The position numbers and the translations under genes are program-made. DNA of 64,000 bases, from positions 73,305,839-73,369,838 of the forward strand of contig NC_065883.2 of the NCBI RefSeq assembly GCF_932274485.2, given 5' to 3'. Below are positions 1-11,805 of this stretch, piece by piece. The notes beneath the pieces were generated by a model. It was given only the letters and a program-made list of their open reading frames with translations. It searched no databases and was not told the DNA's origin. Positions within the stretch are counted from its first letter, which is position 1, and every line of letters starts with the position of its first letter. The stretch comes from Patella vulgata (taxonomy: Eukaryota > Mollusca > Gastropoda > Patellidae).

Positions 1-911
1 CAGGGTCGAGATGGCAACGTTATATGTTTTATTCGTCTAATTTACTATAAAACATCATTCGGTTTGCCTCACGGGTTAACGGCATATTAATAGCTTTATT
101 CACTGAGATGGTTCCTTTACTTATAGTTTATTTTTCGAATTGCTTTTTGTATTTATTTAAATGGAAATATTTAGCACCTTCTTGTTAAACCGTTGAAAGA
201 TTTAAAGTTTGGATTAATGTTAAGAGAGTGTGGGTCAAAGATGCCGCTGGCAGAGTGTGTATAGGGTGTTAAAGTTTAAAAGTTATTCCCTACAAGGTGG
301 TTCTACGGTTCTTACCATAGAATTCAGCTGTGAAATAACACAGTTTCTTTCATTATGTGTACAACAATAAAACTAGTTCAATTGCAAGTTGTCTAAACCA
401 CGGTGCTGTGATGTATGCATCTAAATGTTTCGACGACCCACCAATCAGTAGTTGCATGATGATTAAATTTATCGGACATGGAATGTGAAAATGCTTTGGA
501 ACTTTCAACTGTAACACGTTGCAATAATTACTCAATATAAGCCAAAAGGATCCGCCTTGTTCATTTATAGTCCGGCCCTGTCTTCAGTATTAAAATATAA
601 AATTGAACACAAAGTATATTTAGTAATCCGTATTGTAGTAATGGCAATCACGGCTTGTGTTTTTTTGTTTTGTTTTTTGTTGTTTGTTTTTTTTGCAAAA
701 TATAAAATAATTACGATGTCGTTTAACACTCACAATAACATATTTGGTTACCGGCCATTCAGCCATTCAGGTCGTACATGTGTCAAGTATACAGTCATAT
801 ATACAAACGCCTAACTATAGAAGCCTACCATTCTTAATTTCTACTTTTCGCCCTCCAAAACACGAAAGTCGAAAAGTAGCAGTTACGACAAAATGTGAGG
901 CGACAGCAACG

Positions 912-1030
912 CTATACAAGCCAAAATCGACTCGAAAATAGGAAATCAAGAAATAATACACTGCGATAATAGCGCCCCTCGTTTTTTTTCCTAATTTCTT
1001 ATTTTCGACTTGCATTTTGGCTTGTATACC
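912..1030. repeat. Short foldback inside the 1-2419 element
   Basis: Arms of about 36 bp at 912-948 and 994-1030 are inverted near-copies, both containing ATACAAGCCAAAAT followed by TCGAAAAT. The loop is about 45 bp. It may be a small MITE or a by-product of the host element. Confidence 0.5.
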
Positions 1031-1078
1031 GTCTTGTTGACTTTCGACTTAGTCATATTTTTGTATTTATTGATGTCA

Positions 1079-1500
1079 GTAAGATGTTACTATGGAGAAC
1101 GTAAATTTCAGATTATACATTCCAGACTTCGTAATTGTAAAAGTGCTCTAAACTTCCATAGATTTTTAATGCATATTTCACATAACCCGACATGCAGTTG
1201 TGGTCATACTAAAGAAGACAGCGACCATTATTTTCGGCACTGCCCAAATTATTCGTCTCAGCGTATCTCAACATTAAATACCCTCCCATTTAAATCCATA
1301 AATACAAAAGCGTTCCTATATGGCGATACCAACGAAAGTAACCCGTTCAACAAAGTGAGTTTTAGTAAAGTTCACAAGTATTTAAAACTAAACAAGCGCT
1401 TTGAATAGATAAGGTAATTGTCAGGCGACGATGATTGGTGTTAAATAGTGATGATGACGATGATGATGACCATGAAGATGATTTATTTATATATTTATTT
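1079..1500 (+). pseudogene. 3' end of a non-LTR retrotransposon (C-terminal zinc knuckle)
   Basis: An open frame ending at 1408 carries HSRLRNC, then CSCGHTKEDSDHYFRHCP, the Cys-Cys-His-Cys pattern found at the C-terminus of many LINE ORF2 proteins. It lacks endonuclease and reverse transcriptase, so it is a strongly 5'-truncated copy. Behind the stop comes a GAT-rich tail (1445-1485), a usual LINE 3' end. It lies inside the inverted-repeat transposon 1-2419, so it either inserted there or was captured. Confidence 0.6.
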
Positions 1501-1504
1501 ATAT

Positions 1505-1690
1505 ACTAGAAGAATGCCCGGCTTCGCTCGGGGGTCATAACTCCGAAACCGGAAGTAGTAGACTAACGCCACCTGGCCTATGTTACTCCCCGGTCCGAGC
1601 TACCCCTAAACCCCAAATTTCAGACTCGGAAATGACAACGTGAATGATGGATCAGTCGAACGACAGAGTGAATGACAGGAGTTTTCCAGT
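1505..1690. repeat. Dispersed repeat with GCCCGGCTTCGCTCGGG core
   Basis: The stretch starting ACTAGAAGAATGCCCGG shares CTCCGAAACCGGAAGT, CACTCCCCGGTCCGA-like text and a downstream GACAG-rich part with 41930-42165. Two diverged copies in one window show a dispersed family; no coding content is seen. Confidence 0.55.
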
Positions 1691-2419
1691 CGAATAATAA
1701 AGATAATGGCAACTCTGGTCATAGCATATCTGTTTATAATATATTTCATATAAATGTTTATTTAGGTCTACGTGTAATGTTGAATGTATAAATTCGGAAA
1801 TGTTTTGATCTCTTGAACTGTATTATTTAAAATACACGATTAACGTATTAAATTGTAAATAATGAATCAAGCCAAGACATGTATTAAATGTTTTATTGAA
1901 TTGGAATAGAAACTGAAAACAGATTAACACCCTGTGTGAGATATTTCATTCAAATATTGTGAAAGGGTTGGTAATAAAATTAAAATTGTCATTGTGTCAT
2001 TTTAATAACATTGAATCGTCCTATTCTGTTACGTAGTCGTCTCAACATATTGTTGTCATGGGTTACTTCTGCTAAACAACTCAATAGAAACGAGTAAAGT
2101 ATTATAAACGAAATTATGTCTAAAGAGTTCTTCATGACATGTATTGACTGTAAGACACAAAGCGTACAGGATCTAAGTGTGATGTTAAAGGTCAACACGC
2201 AAATATTGAAATTGGGTATGTTCGTGGATTGACTTATAGAATGTTGTTAATATTTCCATTTAAATAAATACAAAAAGCAATTCGAAAAATAAACTATAAG
2301 TAAAGGAACCATCTCAGTGAATAAAGCTATTAATATGCCGTTAACCCGTGAGGCAAACCGAATGATGTTTTATAGTAAATTAGACGAATAAAACATATAA
2401 CGTTGCCATCTCGACCCTG

Positions 2420-3859
2420 ATGCCCATGAACACAAATGACGAGTTTAAGACAAACCAATTGCGGAATGGAATTGATTAATGCAATATATATTTTATTATG
2501 TATTGACAATACTTTTCTGGTTAGATTTTAGCCTAAACACGACATGTGTGTTGGTGACAATTTTGGCAGTCATATCTGAATGACTCAAAAACTGTTTATA
2601 TTTCTTTAACTTTTGGTATACCTAAATTCGGGCTATTATTTATGGTAGAAAGATATAATAAAATGACCTAAAGCTTTAAAACATATTTTTAAATATGTTG
2701 AGGCACTCTAAATTGAATTTGAAGCACCAGGGATAAATAAATAAAAATAGCTATAATGCATGATTTTATTGTAACTAGTGAACTGATAAATATTGTACAA
2801 TTTATCTAAAGAGTACATTTATGAAAACGTGGTACTTTTCTGTTATCTAGTTAAATTAACACTTACCCAGATCTTGGCATAAGCATGACTTAAAATGATC
2901 ACGGCTAAAACACTTCCGTGCAAATCAAGAATTCTTTATGTAAGAATAGAGCTTTATAAGACCGTAAATGCACCACACATTATGTCTCCATAAGATGGTA
3001 GCTATAATCTTTCAATCCAATCCCCTAATTAAGTATACCCCCACCCAATCATAAAAAAATAATAACATAGCAAAACGGTGTTTAATTCTGATCATCTAAA
3101 TTATCAAATGATATTCGCCGAAGTAGTAACTGAGAAGGGGGTGTTTTAAGATATACATAATGTATCTTACTATTTTTCGCTTATATAATTTGATTTTCAA
3201 ATACAAACCATTAATACTTATCTTAGCATTAAAACAATCAACCATTTGTGGTTATATTGAAATCTGTAAAAGACGCATTCTTTTTAATGGAAAAGAACAT
3301 ATTATTAACGCTTTTTCAACAAGCAATTGTTATACTCTTAGTGATTTGTAGAGCGTCAAATCACAATGTTATTGTACTGTTTTAAATTGTAGATTTTATT
3401 CATTCATGTAAAACATTTATTACAATTTTATAATAAAATGTATAAAACCCTGAGTTCGAGATTCAAATCACAAATCCATCCAAGCTAGGATACTGCAAAT
3501 CCGAATATTTTTGTTTATAAAATATTTACTTTCCATTCAATAAATATTCCAGTCATCTAGTTTTGGATTTGGGGAAATTCATTCTCCTTTTCCCATATAT
3601 ACGGATTGCCGTATTATTTAATAATCAAACCAAACAGCATGTAATCAAAGAACGCTTGTATCCGCCATATGTAATATTGTCACGTGACATTGTTATGTTT
3701 TGTTTCGCTCGGGAAGCGTTTATTATACATAATAGAACTCCAGTGTAGTAAGCCATAACTATGAACAATATCATGTCCCAAATAAATAATCTAATTTTTA
3801 ATATAAGAGAAAAACAAACAGTTATTACCTAAGTAAAATGGTTCTAGTAAAATGAATTA
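2420..3859. other. No recognised feature
   Basis: AT-rich DNA with scattered open frames below 65 codons. I see no splice-flanked exon, repeat shared with the rest of the window, or RNA gene. Confidence 0.5.
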
Positions 3860-4073
3860 GAAATGAAATGGTCTAATGAAGATGGGCATATACGCCATAC
3901 AGTGTGCTATAAAGCAAATTTTGCCTGGGCACAGCACTATGGCCTACGTTTATATCAAATTACAACTGCCAAGGGATCTTTTTACGTGCACACCAATGTA
4001 TACACAGGACCTCGACTAGACTGCTGTCCTTGTGCCTTGTCAGCCCACCACTGACAAGGGGAAACCGTCGGAA
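3860..4073 (-). mobile_element. SINE-A fragment
   Basis: Matches the body of the tRNA-derived SINE-A family: ACGCCATACAGTGTGCTAT, CAACTGCCAAGGGATCTTT and ACTGACAAGGGGAAACC appear in family order. The tRNA head and the terminal GTTAAACCCC tail are absent. More diverged than the copies beyond 42 kb. Confidence 0.8.
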
Positions 4074-4319
4074 ATGAATTAGAATAAAAAAGTAAAATAA
4101 AAACATATAGTAAGCATAAAGTGACAAAATATAATATGAAAATTTATTGACATGTACAGTACATTCAAGTAAAACATATTTAAAATATGAAATATTAAAA
4201 AACCGCTTACAAAAATACATGTATACAGGTGTAGGCCTACTCACATAATTTCATCAATATCATCATCACTATTAAAATCAATGTCACTGTCAGCATATGT
4301 TTGGCTGTCACTTTTATAT

Positions 4320-4415
4320 TCGAACAATATACACAAAACCATACAAGAAAGTTTTCACTTGTAACAATCGAACAATATACACAAAACCATACAAGAAAGT
4401 TTTCACTTGTAACAA
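4320..4415. repeat. Two tandem 48-bp units
   Basis: The unit beginning TCGAACAATATACACAAAAC occurs at 4320-4367 and again at 4368-4415 with no visible differences, a young local duplication. Confidence 0.85.
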
Positions 4416-4721
4416 GTACATCTATTACTGATCTATCTGTAAAAGTGTAATGCAGCTTGATTTACATTCACATTGAAAATTTTGTTTGGTGCTTGATCTC
4501 TAGTTACCCTAACCCTGTCATTTGTTCAATAGAGTTTAACAAGAGGGGTTTAAATTTCCACAGCTACAGTCAGGCAACCTGGGAGGAATGCGCCAGAATA
4601 TGCCCCCTTTTTGACTGGTGATGCAAAGGCAGAAATAATTCTTCATACATATTTTTTTCAAAAAAAGTAAGTGCACTTGTACCAATTCATCTATTTCGGT
4701 TCTAATTTTCTCCATAACATT

Positions 4722-4999
4722 GGGGTTGGATGGCCGAATTGTTAACATGTGCGCACTGTATCATAAAGTCTGTCATTGAGTCAACAGGCTTGGTTTCGAA
4801 TCCCAGGTTGTACGTGACAAGGAGTAGGGTCGCCTGTCCAACCTCGTGGGTTTTCTCTGGGTCCTCCCCTTTCCTCCCACTGTTAAAGGCCCCTACGCGC
4901 AAGCGAATTATTGAAATAAAAAAATTAAACCATATGTTAGTCCCAAAATGACCTAGTTTGTGTCGAGTGGACGTTAAACCCCATTTCTCTCTCTCCATA
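4722..4999 (+). mobile_element. SINE-B, near full length
   Basis: tRNA-derived head GGTTGGATGGCCGAATTGTTA (A-box region) and GGTTTCGAATCCCAGG (B box), body GTGGGTTTTCTCTGGGTCCT, and tail TCGAGTGGACGTTAAACCCC followed by a short TC run. Transcription would be from the internal RNA polymerase III promoter. The 3' tail is shared with SINE-A. Confidence 0.85.
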
Positions 5000-5259
5000 A
5001 CAACTTGTTGGGTATGAGTACTGCACATTGTATTTCACCTCAATAATGATGACACAGTCTTAACCATAGTGGTCTTCTGTCTTTGACTGGGTGGACTTCT
5101 CTATTGGTCTGAGTGGTCTTGTGCGGAGTAGTCCTTGGTCTGGGTTGTCATGCATTTGGGAGAATATCTTCATCAGCTTGCATTTGCAAGAAAATGGGGA
5201 AAATGTTAAGATATGATCCGATCCCCTTAAACAAATTAACCAGACCTATTATTTTATTC

Positions 5260-5290
<31 letters not shown>

Positions 5291-5655
5291 GCTGCTTGTT
5301 TCTAAACATCACTTTCTTCAACAATTTAGGAATCGTGATAATGTTTCATACACAGTTTGGTAACGTGGAATGTGATAAGTAGGCCTAGTAGCCTCTACCA
5401 TACCCAAGTCCAGTGAGAGTTTTGTCTGCACATTCCTGACTGGAGTTCTGATTCAGCTTTGTCCAGCAAATCGGCATTTGTCTCCGGCACATTTCCATCT
5501 AATTTGATCCACTGGTTAGCACATACCTTAAATTTTTCCCAGCTTGTCGCAGTGAACGGTTTTAGCTCAGTGTTTTAACAAAATGTACTCGAACTATGCA
5601 GTTTTACTTTAGCTATCCTTCCGCCATGTACCGTTAATATCAAAACGTAAACAAA
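5000..5655. other. No recognised feature; T-rich microsatellite
   Basis: Contains a long T run at about 5268-5290 and otherwise unique sequence. No exon or repeat family recognised. Confidence 0.4.
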
Positions 5656-5658
5656 GAG

Positions 5659-5932
5659 CAGGTGACGATACGCCTGGATTCTATGGAGATCGTACGTGTT
5701 TATGTAAATATGACTATATATTAAAGTTAAAAATGTAAACGTCACGCTATACAATTAAGAAACTCTAGTATTACAATGCTTGCCTTTTGTCCACATGCCA
5801 TAACCTTCACATTTTCTGGGAAAGCCCGATTCTTAATTGTAACACGTGACATATTAATATATAACTTTAATATATAGTCATATTTACATAAACACGCAAG
5901 ACCTCCATAGAAGCCAGGCGTATCGTCTAACT
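5659..5932. repeat. Inverted repeat with about 73-bp arms
   Basis: 5659-5733 and 5857-5932 are inverted copies; both contain ATAAACACG next to TATAGTCATATTTACAT in opposite orientation and ACGATACGCCTGG. The 125-bp loop is unique. The right arm belongs to repeat family E, which recurs at 41201-41520. Confidence 0.7.
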
Positions 5933-6067
5933 GTTTCCATACCGCCAGGTGTGTGGTAATCAAGTGATCTGGTAAATAGTATTATATTTTGTATTATTTG
6001 ATCATTTCTGGTCCGTGGTCCTACTTCGAATACAGTCGTCATTTTTAATTTTAAGAAATTGAATTCT
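5797..6067. repeat. Repeat family E, left half (split by the 6068-9952 element)
   Basis: Aligns to 41201-41470 through AACCTTCACATTT, the TATATAGTCATATT segment, GCCAGGTGTGTGGTAATCAA and GGTCCGTGGTCCTACTTCG. The right half resumes at 9956. The copy at 41 kb is uninterrupted. Confidence 0.8.
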
Positions 6068-6718
6068 GGGCTCTATTTCACAAAAACTTAAATCTCCTTA
6101 AAATCGCCTTAAACTAAAATTTCTTCCTAACTTAAGATAGATGCGTTTCACAAAACGATTTTAAGCATTTTAGATAAAATCCACTAAAATGATATTGTAA
6201 GTTAAAATTGTATCTTAACAAAACTATTTTAAGGACAATTTAAACTAAAATCAATTTTAACTTAGGATAGCCGTCATCCTCTCCTAACTTAAAATCACGA
6301 CATGAATAAACATTGATTAGAGCTATGTTGTTAGATCTATAGATTATTCCCAATGGCCCGGGTTATATAATTTAAACATACTATCATTCACAAAAATAAT
6401 TTTCAGTCAATTTCTTTTCATTGCATAGAAAATATAGCTCCGGCCCACCCGTTTATTTTATTGTAAGGTAAAAAATATAAGCAATTAGATGACGCCCCAA
6501 ATTTAAACCCCAGACTCAAAAAAAACCCTAAAAAACCCAGTAAACAAAACTCTTTGTTATATATTATCATATGATTCAAGTACAAATTATACTATTTTCA
6601 AATAATTAATAGACAAAAAAAAAACAACGAAAAATAAGTAAAAAAAAGAAAACTCTGAACTCACTTCATTTCTAATGTCTATAAAAAATATTTTTGTAGG
6701 CCAACAATTGTTTAAAAT

Positions 6719-6965
6719 GAGAGAGAGAGAGAGAGAGAGGGAGGGGGGTAACGTCCACTTGACACAAACTAGGTAATTCCGGGATTAACATATGGTTCAA
6801 ATATATTTCAATAATTCGATGCGCGTAGGGGTCTATAGTAGTGGAAGGAAACCGGAGGACCCGGAGAAAACCCACGAGGATGGACGGGCGACCCTACTCC
6901 CTGTCACGTACACCGGGAAATCGAAACCCCGCCAGTCCTATAATACCAGATACGCCATATGCAAA
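6719..6965 (-). mobile_element. SINE-B copy nested in the 6068-9952 element
   Basis: A GA microsatellite (tail, read on the minus strand) is followed by TAACGTCCACTTGACACAAA, GGAGGACCCGGAGAAAACCC and the B-box side. The tail junction differs from the family consensus and the A-box end is missing. Confidence 0.75.
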
Positions 6966-7220
6966 GTATTTAAGGTTTTGTGGTTATAATGATTTATATA
7001 GGAGCCGAGGGTATTTTATATTGGGAAAAAATCATTTTAATTTAGTAAGATAGATAGGCATTATCCGATAAAGTGTGTGGCAATTTGGAATTTTCAAAGT
7101 ATTATTAAAAGGGTCCATGGGACTGTAATTTCCAATCTAGGCATCGGAACATTAGCTTTTTTGTGTATTAGTTTAAAAGTTGTTAAATAGTTTTAAAATT
7201 CGACAATACTTTAGTCTAGA

Positions 7221-7594
7221 TTAAAGATACATTATGGGAGATTCGATAAGGAGTTGGAAGTTCTCACCTGTTGAAAATTCCATTCAAATTGATCCACTAT
7301 GAACCGAGAACTAAGCGTTTAAAATTTCCGCCTAGCCTCGATCATCATTACTAAAGTCAGTACGATAAACAGCATAGTCTCGATTATCCATTTAATCGTT
7401 AAATCGTGAAGGAAAGTTATGCAGTAAATCGGCTCATAATCCACTTAAGATCGCAGGCTAGCGATGCCACGATCTAGAGTTGATTATGGTCTGGATAGGT
7501 TAATTAATGTCTAACTAATAATTTAGATAACATTTTAGGCCTAAAGAAAGACCTGCAATAGACAGATTTAGCTCTTGCATAATGTATGTTTTAT
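7221..7594. mobile_element. Family F MITE, nested copy
   Basis: Runs from TTAAAGATACATTATGGGAG to CTCTTGCATAATGTATG. Internal landmarks CGATCATCATTACTAAAG, TCGCAGGCTAGCG and GGATAGGTTAATTAATGTC recur at 11806, 16261 and 47242. Ends lie on or next to TTAA in the better copies. Confidence 0.7.
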
Positions 7595-7926
7595 CGTTTG
7601 AGTCAGAAATATCACATGTTTGTGACAATTGTCAATAGTTTCTGTTATCCAAAATACCATAAAACTACGAAATTCAAGCGATTTAGTTTATCGATACGCA
7701 TTATTTCCATTGGAGCCTGTTAGTAAATCAAATGCAAAGGTCACGAAAGCGACATGCAAGTTTAAGGCCAACCCACTGATACATTTCGAAACGAATAATA
7801 CGAAATAAACTTATTCGTCTCATCTTTCTACAACTGTCTGACCATGTGCAGCCATTGCTACAACGTATGAATCTCTCCTCATTGGTATTGTAACCGTTAG
7901 TTCAAAGGCAACGTGAAGTTGGCACG

Positions 7927-9768
7927 TGATTCGTGATTCGCGAATCCCGAATACCGTGCTGGCTCGTTATTCGGGAATCGCATATAACGAATAACGAGCC
8001 AGCACGTTATTCGGGATTCGCCACTAAAAGAGAACGATCTATCTTGCATCCGACTATTTCCTCGTTGGGTGACCGATTAGCACGGAGACGACCGGTTCTA
8101 AAGCGCGTAGGGTGCTGACTGGTTTGTTAGAGTGCACGGGGCAGTCACCTCCAGCAATCACCTGTTTTATTCGAATCCCGAATCGCGAATAACGTGCTGG
8201 CTCGTTATTCGTGATTCGCCGATAACGAATAACGAGCCAGCACGTTATTCGGGATTCAGAATTCGCTAATAAAACAGACCGACCTACGTTGCATCCGACC
8301 ATTTCTTCGCTAACCCCGACCGTAGGGTTAAGTGAACGTTGGGTGACAGGCTAACAAGGAGACGACCGTTTGTTGAGCGAACAAGGTGTTGACTGGTTTA
8401 TTGATGTGCACTGGGCAGTCATCTCCTGCGCTCACCTGTTTTATTGTCGAATCCCGAATAACGAGCCAGCACGTTATTCGGGATTCCATAGTAAAACACA
8501 TTGGCCTACCTACCACCTGACCATTTCCTCGCTACCTCCGACCGTAGGGATAAGTGAACGTTGCGCAGCCAACTAGCACGGAGACGACCGTTTCTTATGC
8601 GAGTAGGCTGCTGACTGGTTTGTTAGAGTGCACGGGGCAGTCATCTCCAGCAATCACCTGTTTTATTGGCGAATCCCGAATAACATGCTAGCTCGATATT
8701 CGTGATTCGCCAATAACGAATAACGAGCCAGCACGTTATTCGGGATTCGCCACTAAAACAGACCAACCTACATTGCATCGGACCATTTGCTCCCTACCCC
8801 CGACCGTAGGGGTAAGTGAACGTTGGGTGACCGACTAACAAGGAGACGACTGTTTGTTGAGCGAACAAGGTGTTGACTGGTTTGTTGATGTGCACTGGGC
8901 AGTCCTCTCCTGTGGTTTATTGTCGAATCCCGAATAACGAGCCAACACGTTATTCGGGATTCGATAGTAACACAGACTGGTCTACCTACCACCCGACCAT
9001 TTCCTCGCTACCTCCGACCGTAGGGACAAGTGAACGTTGCGCGGCCAACTAGCACGGAGACAACCGTTTGTTATGCGAGTAGGGTGCTAACTGGTTTGTT
9101 AGAGTGTACAAAGCAGTCCTCTGCAGCACGTTATTCGGGATTCGCCACTAAAACATAACGATCTGTCTTGTATCCGACCATTTCCACGTTGGGTGGCCGA
9201 TTAGCACGGAGACGACCGTTTCTCAAGCGAGTAGGGTGCTGACTGGATTGTTAGAGTGCACGGGGCAGTCACCGCCAGCAATCACCTGTTTTATTCGAAT
9301 CCCGAATCCTAATTATCGTGCTGGCTCGTTGTTCGTGATTCGCCAATAAAACAGAACGACCTACGTTGCATCCAACCATTTCCTCGCCACCCCCGACAGT
9401 AGGGGTAAGTGAACGTTTGGGTGACCGACTAACAAGGAGACGACCGTTTGTTGAGCGAATAAGGTGTTGACTGGTTTGTTGATGTGCACTGGGCAGTCCT
9501 CCCCTGCACTCGACTGTTTTATTGTCGAATCGGCAATAAAACAGGTGATTGCTGAAGATGACTGTCCCGTGCACTCTAACAAGCCAGTCAGCATCCTACG
9601 CGCTTTAGAAACGGTCATCTCCGTGCTAATCGGTCACCCAACGAGGAAATGGTCGGATGCAAGATAGATCGTTCTCTTTTAGTGGCGAATCCCGAATAAC
9701 GTGCTGGCTCGTTATTCGTTATTGGCGAATAACGAGCCAGCACTGTATTCGGGATTCTGAAGCGTATT
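7927..9768. repeat. Hairpin-bearing tandem satellite (family D)
   Basis: About ten copies of a 40-bp dyad with arms CGAATCCCGAATAACG and CGTTATTCGGGATTCG around the 8-bp loop AGCCAGCA, or its complement, are spaced by two alternating spacer types. One holds GTGCACTGGGCAGTC, the other GTGCACGGGGCAGTC. GCAGTC landmarks fall at about 8151, 8413, 8637, 8897, 9110, 9265 and 9492, so most steps are near 262 or 220 bp. Open frames across it are by-products of the repeat. Confidence 0.85.
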
Positions 9769-9955
9769 TGCTTACACCCTAAGTGCCCTCGTCGGAATTG
9801 TGCACTGCGCGGGCTCAAGCAATTTTAACTAAAATCTATTAAAATTGCATTTTAAGTTACAATCGAACTTCGTGAAACGCATAAAATTTAAAATTTCATT
9901 TTGATTTTAGTTAAAATTTATTTTAGTGGTTTAAGTTTTTGTGAAACGGGGCTCT

Positions 9956-10016
9956 GACCTTTCATAGATTTTAACCATTTCTTGACTAGATTGATCGAAT
10001 TCGTTGTTGCGTGTGC
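9956..10016. repeat. Repeat family E, right half
   Basis: GACCTTTCATAGATTTTAAC onward matches 41471-41525, resuming the copy broken by the transposon. Confidence 0.75.
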
Positions 10017-11417
10017 TATAGTGGGTTCCCCCATATATTCAATGTACGAATGTTCAAATACTCTCATATCATGCGAGGAATCATGCATAAAATCTTGCGT
10101 TTCCTTAATAAACAGTGTACGAATGTTCAACCTCTCTCATAACGAGTGAACACACGTGTGTTGGTTATCCTTAAAATCTTGCTTTTACTTAGTTTCATTT
10201 GGGTTTACCCGGTAACGGTTTACTCTTTGTGTTGTGTTGAGGAAATCCATGAACTGAGCATACGTGGGTACCGGGTAATAGACGCCTATAATTCTGAGGG
10301 TAGTAAATGCAGGAATCTCGTCCAGAAAATCTCGTGATTAAAAAATAGGTCTGTTCCGGTTAGGCCGTATGTGTGTTCTGTGACTTTTCCATGCAACGAA
10401 GGAACTGGTCCAAATTACAATCCCCATTGTAATACCAACATCTGTATTAAATGTAATAAAATGTATCATTATCCATATACAAACCAATATTCGATTGTGA
10501 ACAAACTACTGAATAATGGTTATTAGTAACTTATTACTATGTGTTTAAAATCACCTCCGGTTAAAAAAATTCCATTGGAAATTAAATACCTCAACGCATA
10601 AAATTCAAGGTTTTTGCTTGTACTTTCGGCAGAGCTCATCAACTATGGCAACCAACGTAAAACAAAGCGCGATTATTGCAATCGCTAAAAGAGACAATAA
10701 CACTCTTGCTGGCTTGACAGCTCCAGAAAATAAATAATAGCCTTATTCTAAGTACTAGATGTTTAAGTGTCCTACCTGTTGTGTAAATTATCTATTAAAT
10801 CCTATTTTACTTGTCCAGAGGGTTCGAAAATATTTTTAAATCCAAGTCACATTTGAAAAGGTTTACGTTAGGCTTTTCAAGTCATTTAGTTGAATTTTTC
10901 CAATTTTTTAAATTAGGTGTGTTAAAATGAAATTTGTATCACCAATTAATTGGAATATTGTAAAATAGTACAATTTGTTGACCAGAATAAAGATTGGGAC
11001 ATATTATTCGGTTACAACAAGAGTGATATTGAGCCTTTAAAGGAGCTAAATCTCTTTTCTTTGACACCTAGAAATGGCACGAATGGGTCGCAATGTATCA
11101 GATAATTTATTATGAATATGTTTAAACTGATTTAAATTCAATCGTTTCTGTATTTACTGTAATTTCTAATAAGTTATATTCGGCGAAATACGCGAATAGT
11201 CCAAATTGAATGGAAACCTTTGGCGTCGGGATATTCCAGTCTATACTTTTTTATATTCATGTGGATATTTAAATGGACGATTGATTGTATTTAACCGTAG
11301 ACAGGGGTTGTTCCAGTCTCAGAAAGAGTAACAACTCGCGCCAACATATATATCTGGCCTATTAGAACCTTTCTCTACTCCTAGTAATTATACCCTTAGA
11401 AGCAAAGATAAAATAAA
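10017..11417. other. No recognised gene
   Basis: Contains a duplicated GTACGAATGTTCAA motif (10044 and 10117). The segment near 11038-11100 (GAGCTAAATCTCTTTTC ... GGGTCGCAATGTATC) is an inverted relative of 14222-14286, so both belong to one dispersed repeat. No exon recognised. Confidence 0.4.
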
Positions 11418-11475
11418 GAAAATGGAGTTCAATTCCTACTGTTTTGCTCCGAACTGGGCTAATGAAGACGGCGTA
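11418..11475 (-). mobile_element. SINE-A 3' fragment
   Basis: CCTACTGTTTTGCTCCGAAC and GGGCTAATGAAGACGG match the SINE-A 3' part; only about 55 bp remain. Confidence 0.55.
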
Positions 11476-11805
11476 ATTAAAGACTATAATAGGATCTTTG
11501 TAGAAATAATCATATTAATTAATTTAAATTGTCATACGGTTGCACACCTCCCAGGTAGATTCAAAGACATAATATAAACTAAGATATCATTACATTCTTT
11601 AATTACAATTTTCAAGAGGGGGGGGGGGTATAATTTAATGTGTAACATTGTGATTATAATCAAAACCCGTCCTATACTACAAACAAGCCATAGCAAGAAA
11701 TCCCCCCTATTGCCAATATTTTAATGTGACTAGCATTTTCTATACGAAGTCTATTGCATCCAGATATTTAAAGCGCGTTAACAATATATTCATTTAAAGA
11801 ATATG

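Larger units (their letters stand above)
1..2419. mobile_element. Non-autonomous DNA transposon with 170-bp identical terminal inverted repeats
   Basis: Positions 1-170 and the reverse complement of 2250-2419 match base for base, beginning CAGGGTCGAGATGGCAACG. Such long identical arms mark a recent, apparently whole cut-and-paste element of 2.4 kb. No transposase is visible inside; the interior holds a LINE 3' fragment (about 1079-1500), a small foldback (912-948 against 994-1030) and AT-rich filler. The window starts at the left tip, so the target-site duplication cannot be read and the superfamily is left open; the CAGGG tip alone does not decide it. Confidence 0.85.
6068..9952. mobile_element. 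3.9-kb inverted-repeat transposon inserted in repeat E, TSD TCT
   Basis: Left end GGGCTCTATTTCACAAAAAC and the reverse complement of the right end, GCCCCGTTTCACAAAAAC, open diverged inverted arms of about 140 bp. Comparison with the unfilled relative at 41461-41480 (TTGAATTCTGACCTTTAATA) places both junctions: the target trinucleotide TCT sits at 6065-6067 and again at 9953-9955. No transposase was seen. The interior carries a SINE-B, a family F MITE and a hairpin satellite. The MITE at 59159-59342 has the same kind of ends and also a 3-bp duplication. Confidence 0.75.

Noticed and set aside
7927-9768. CRISPR-like array (short dyad repeats with spacers)
   Set aside because: Spacers are themselves repeats of two types and are over 150 bp; the setting is a eukaryotic transposon with no cas genes.
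10146-10337. 63-codon frame with a hydrophobic start resembling a secreted peptide
   Set aside because: It begins with GTG, not ATG, has no splice-supported alternative, and no Cys pattern that I recognise.
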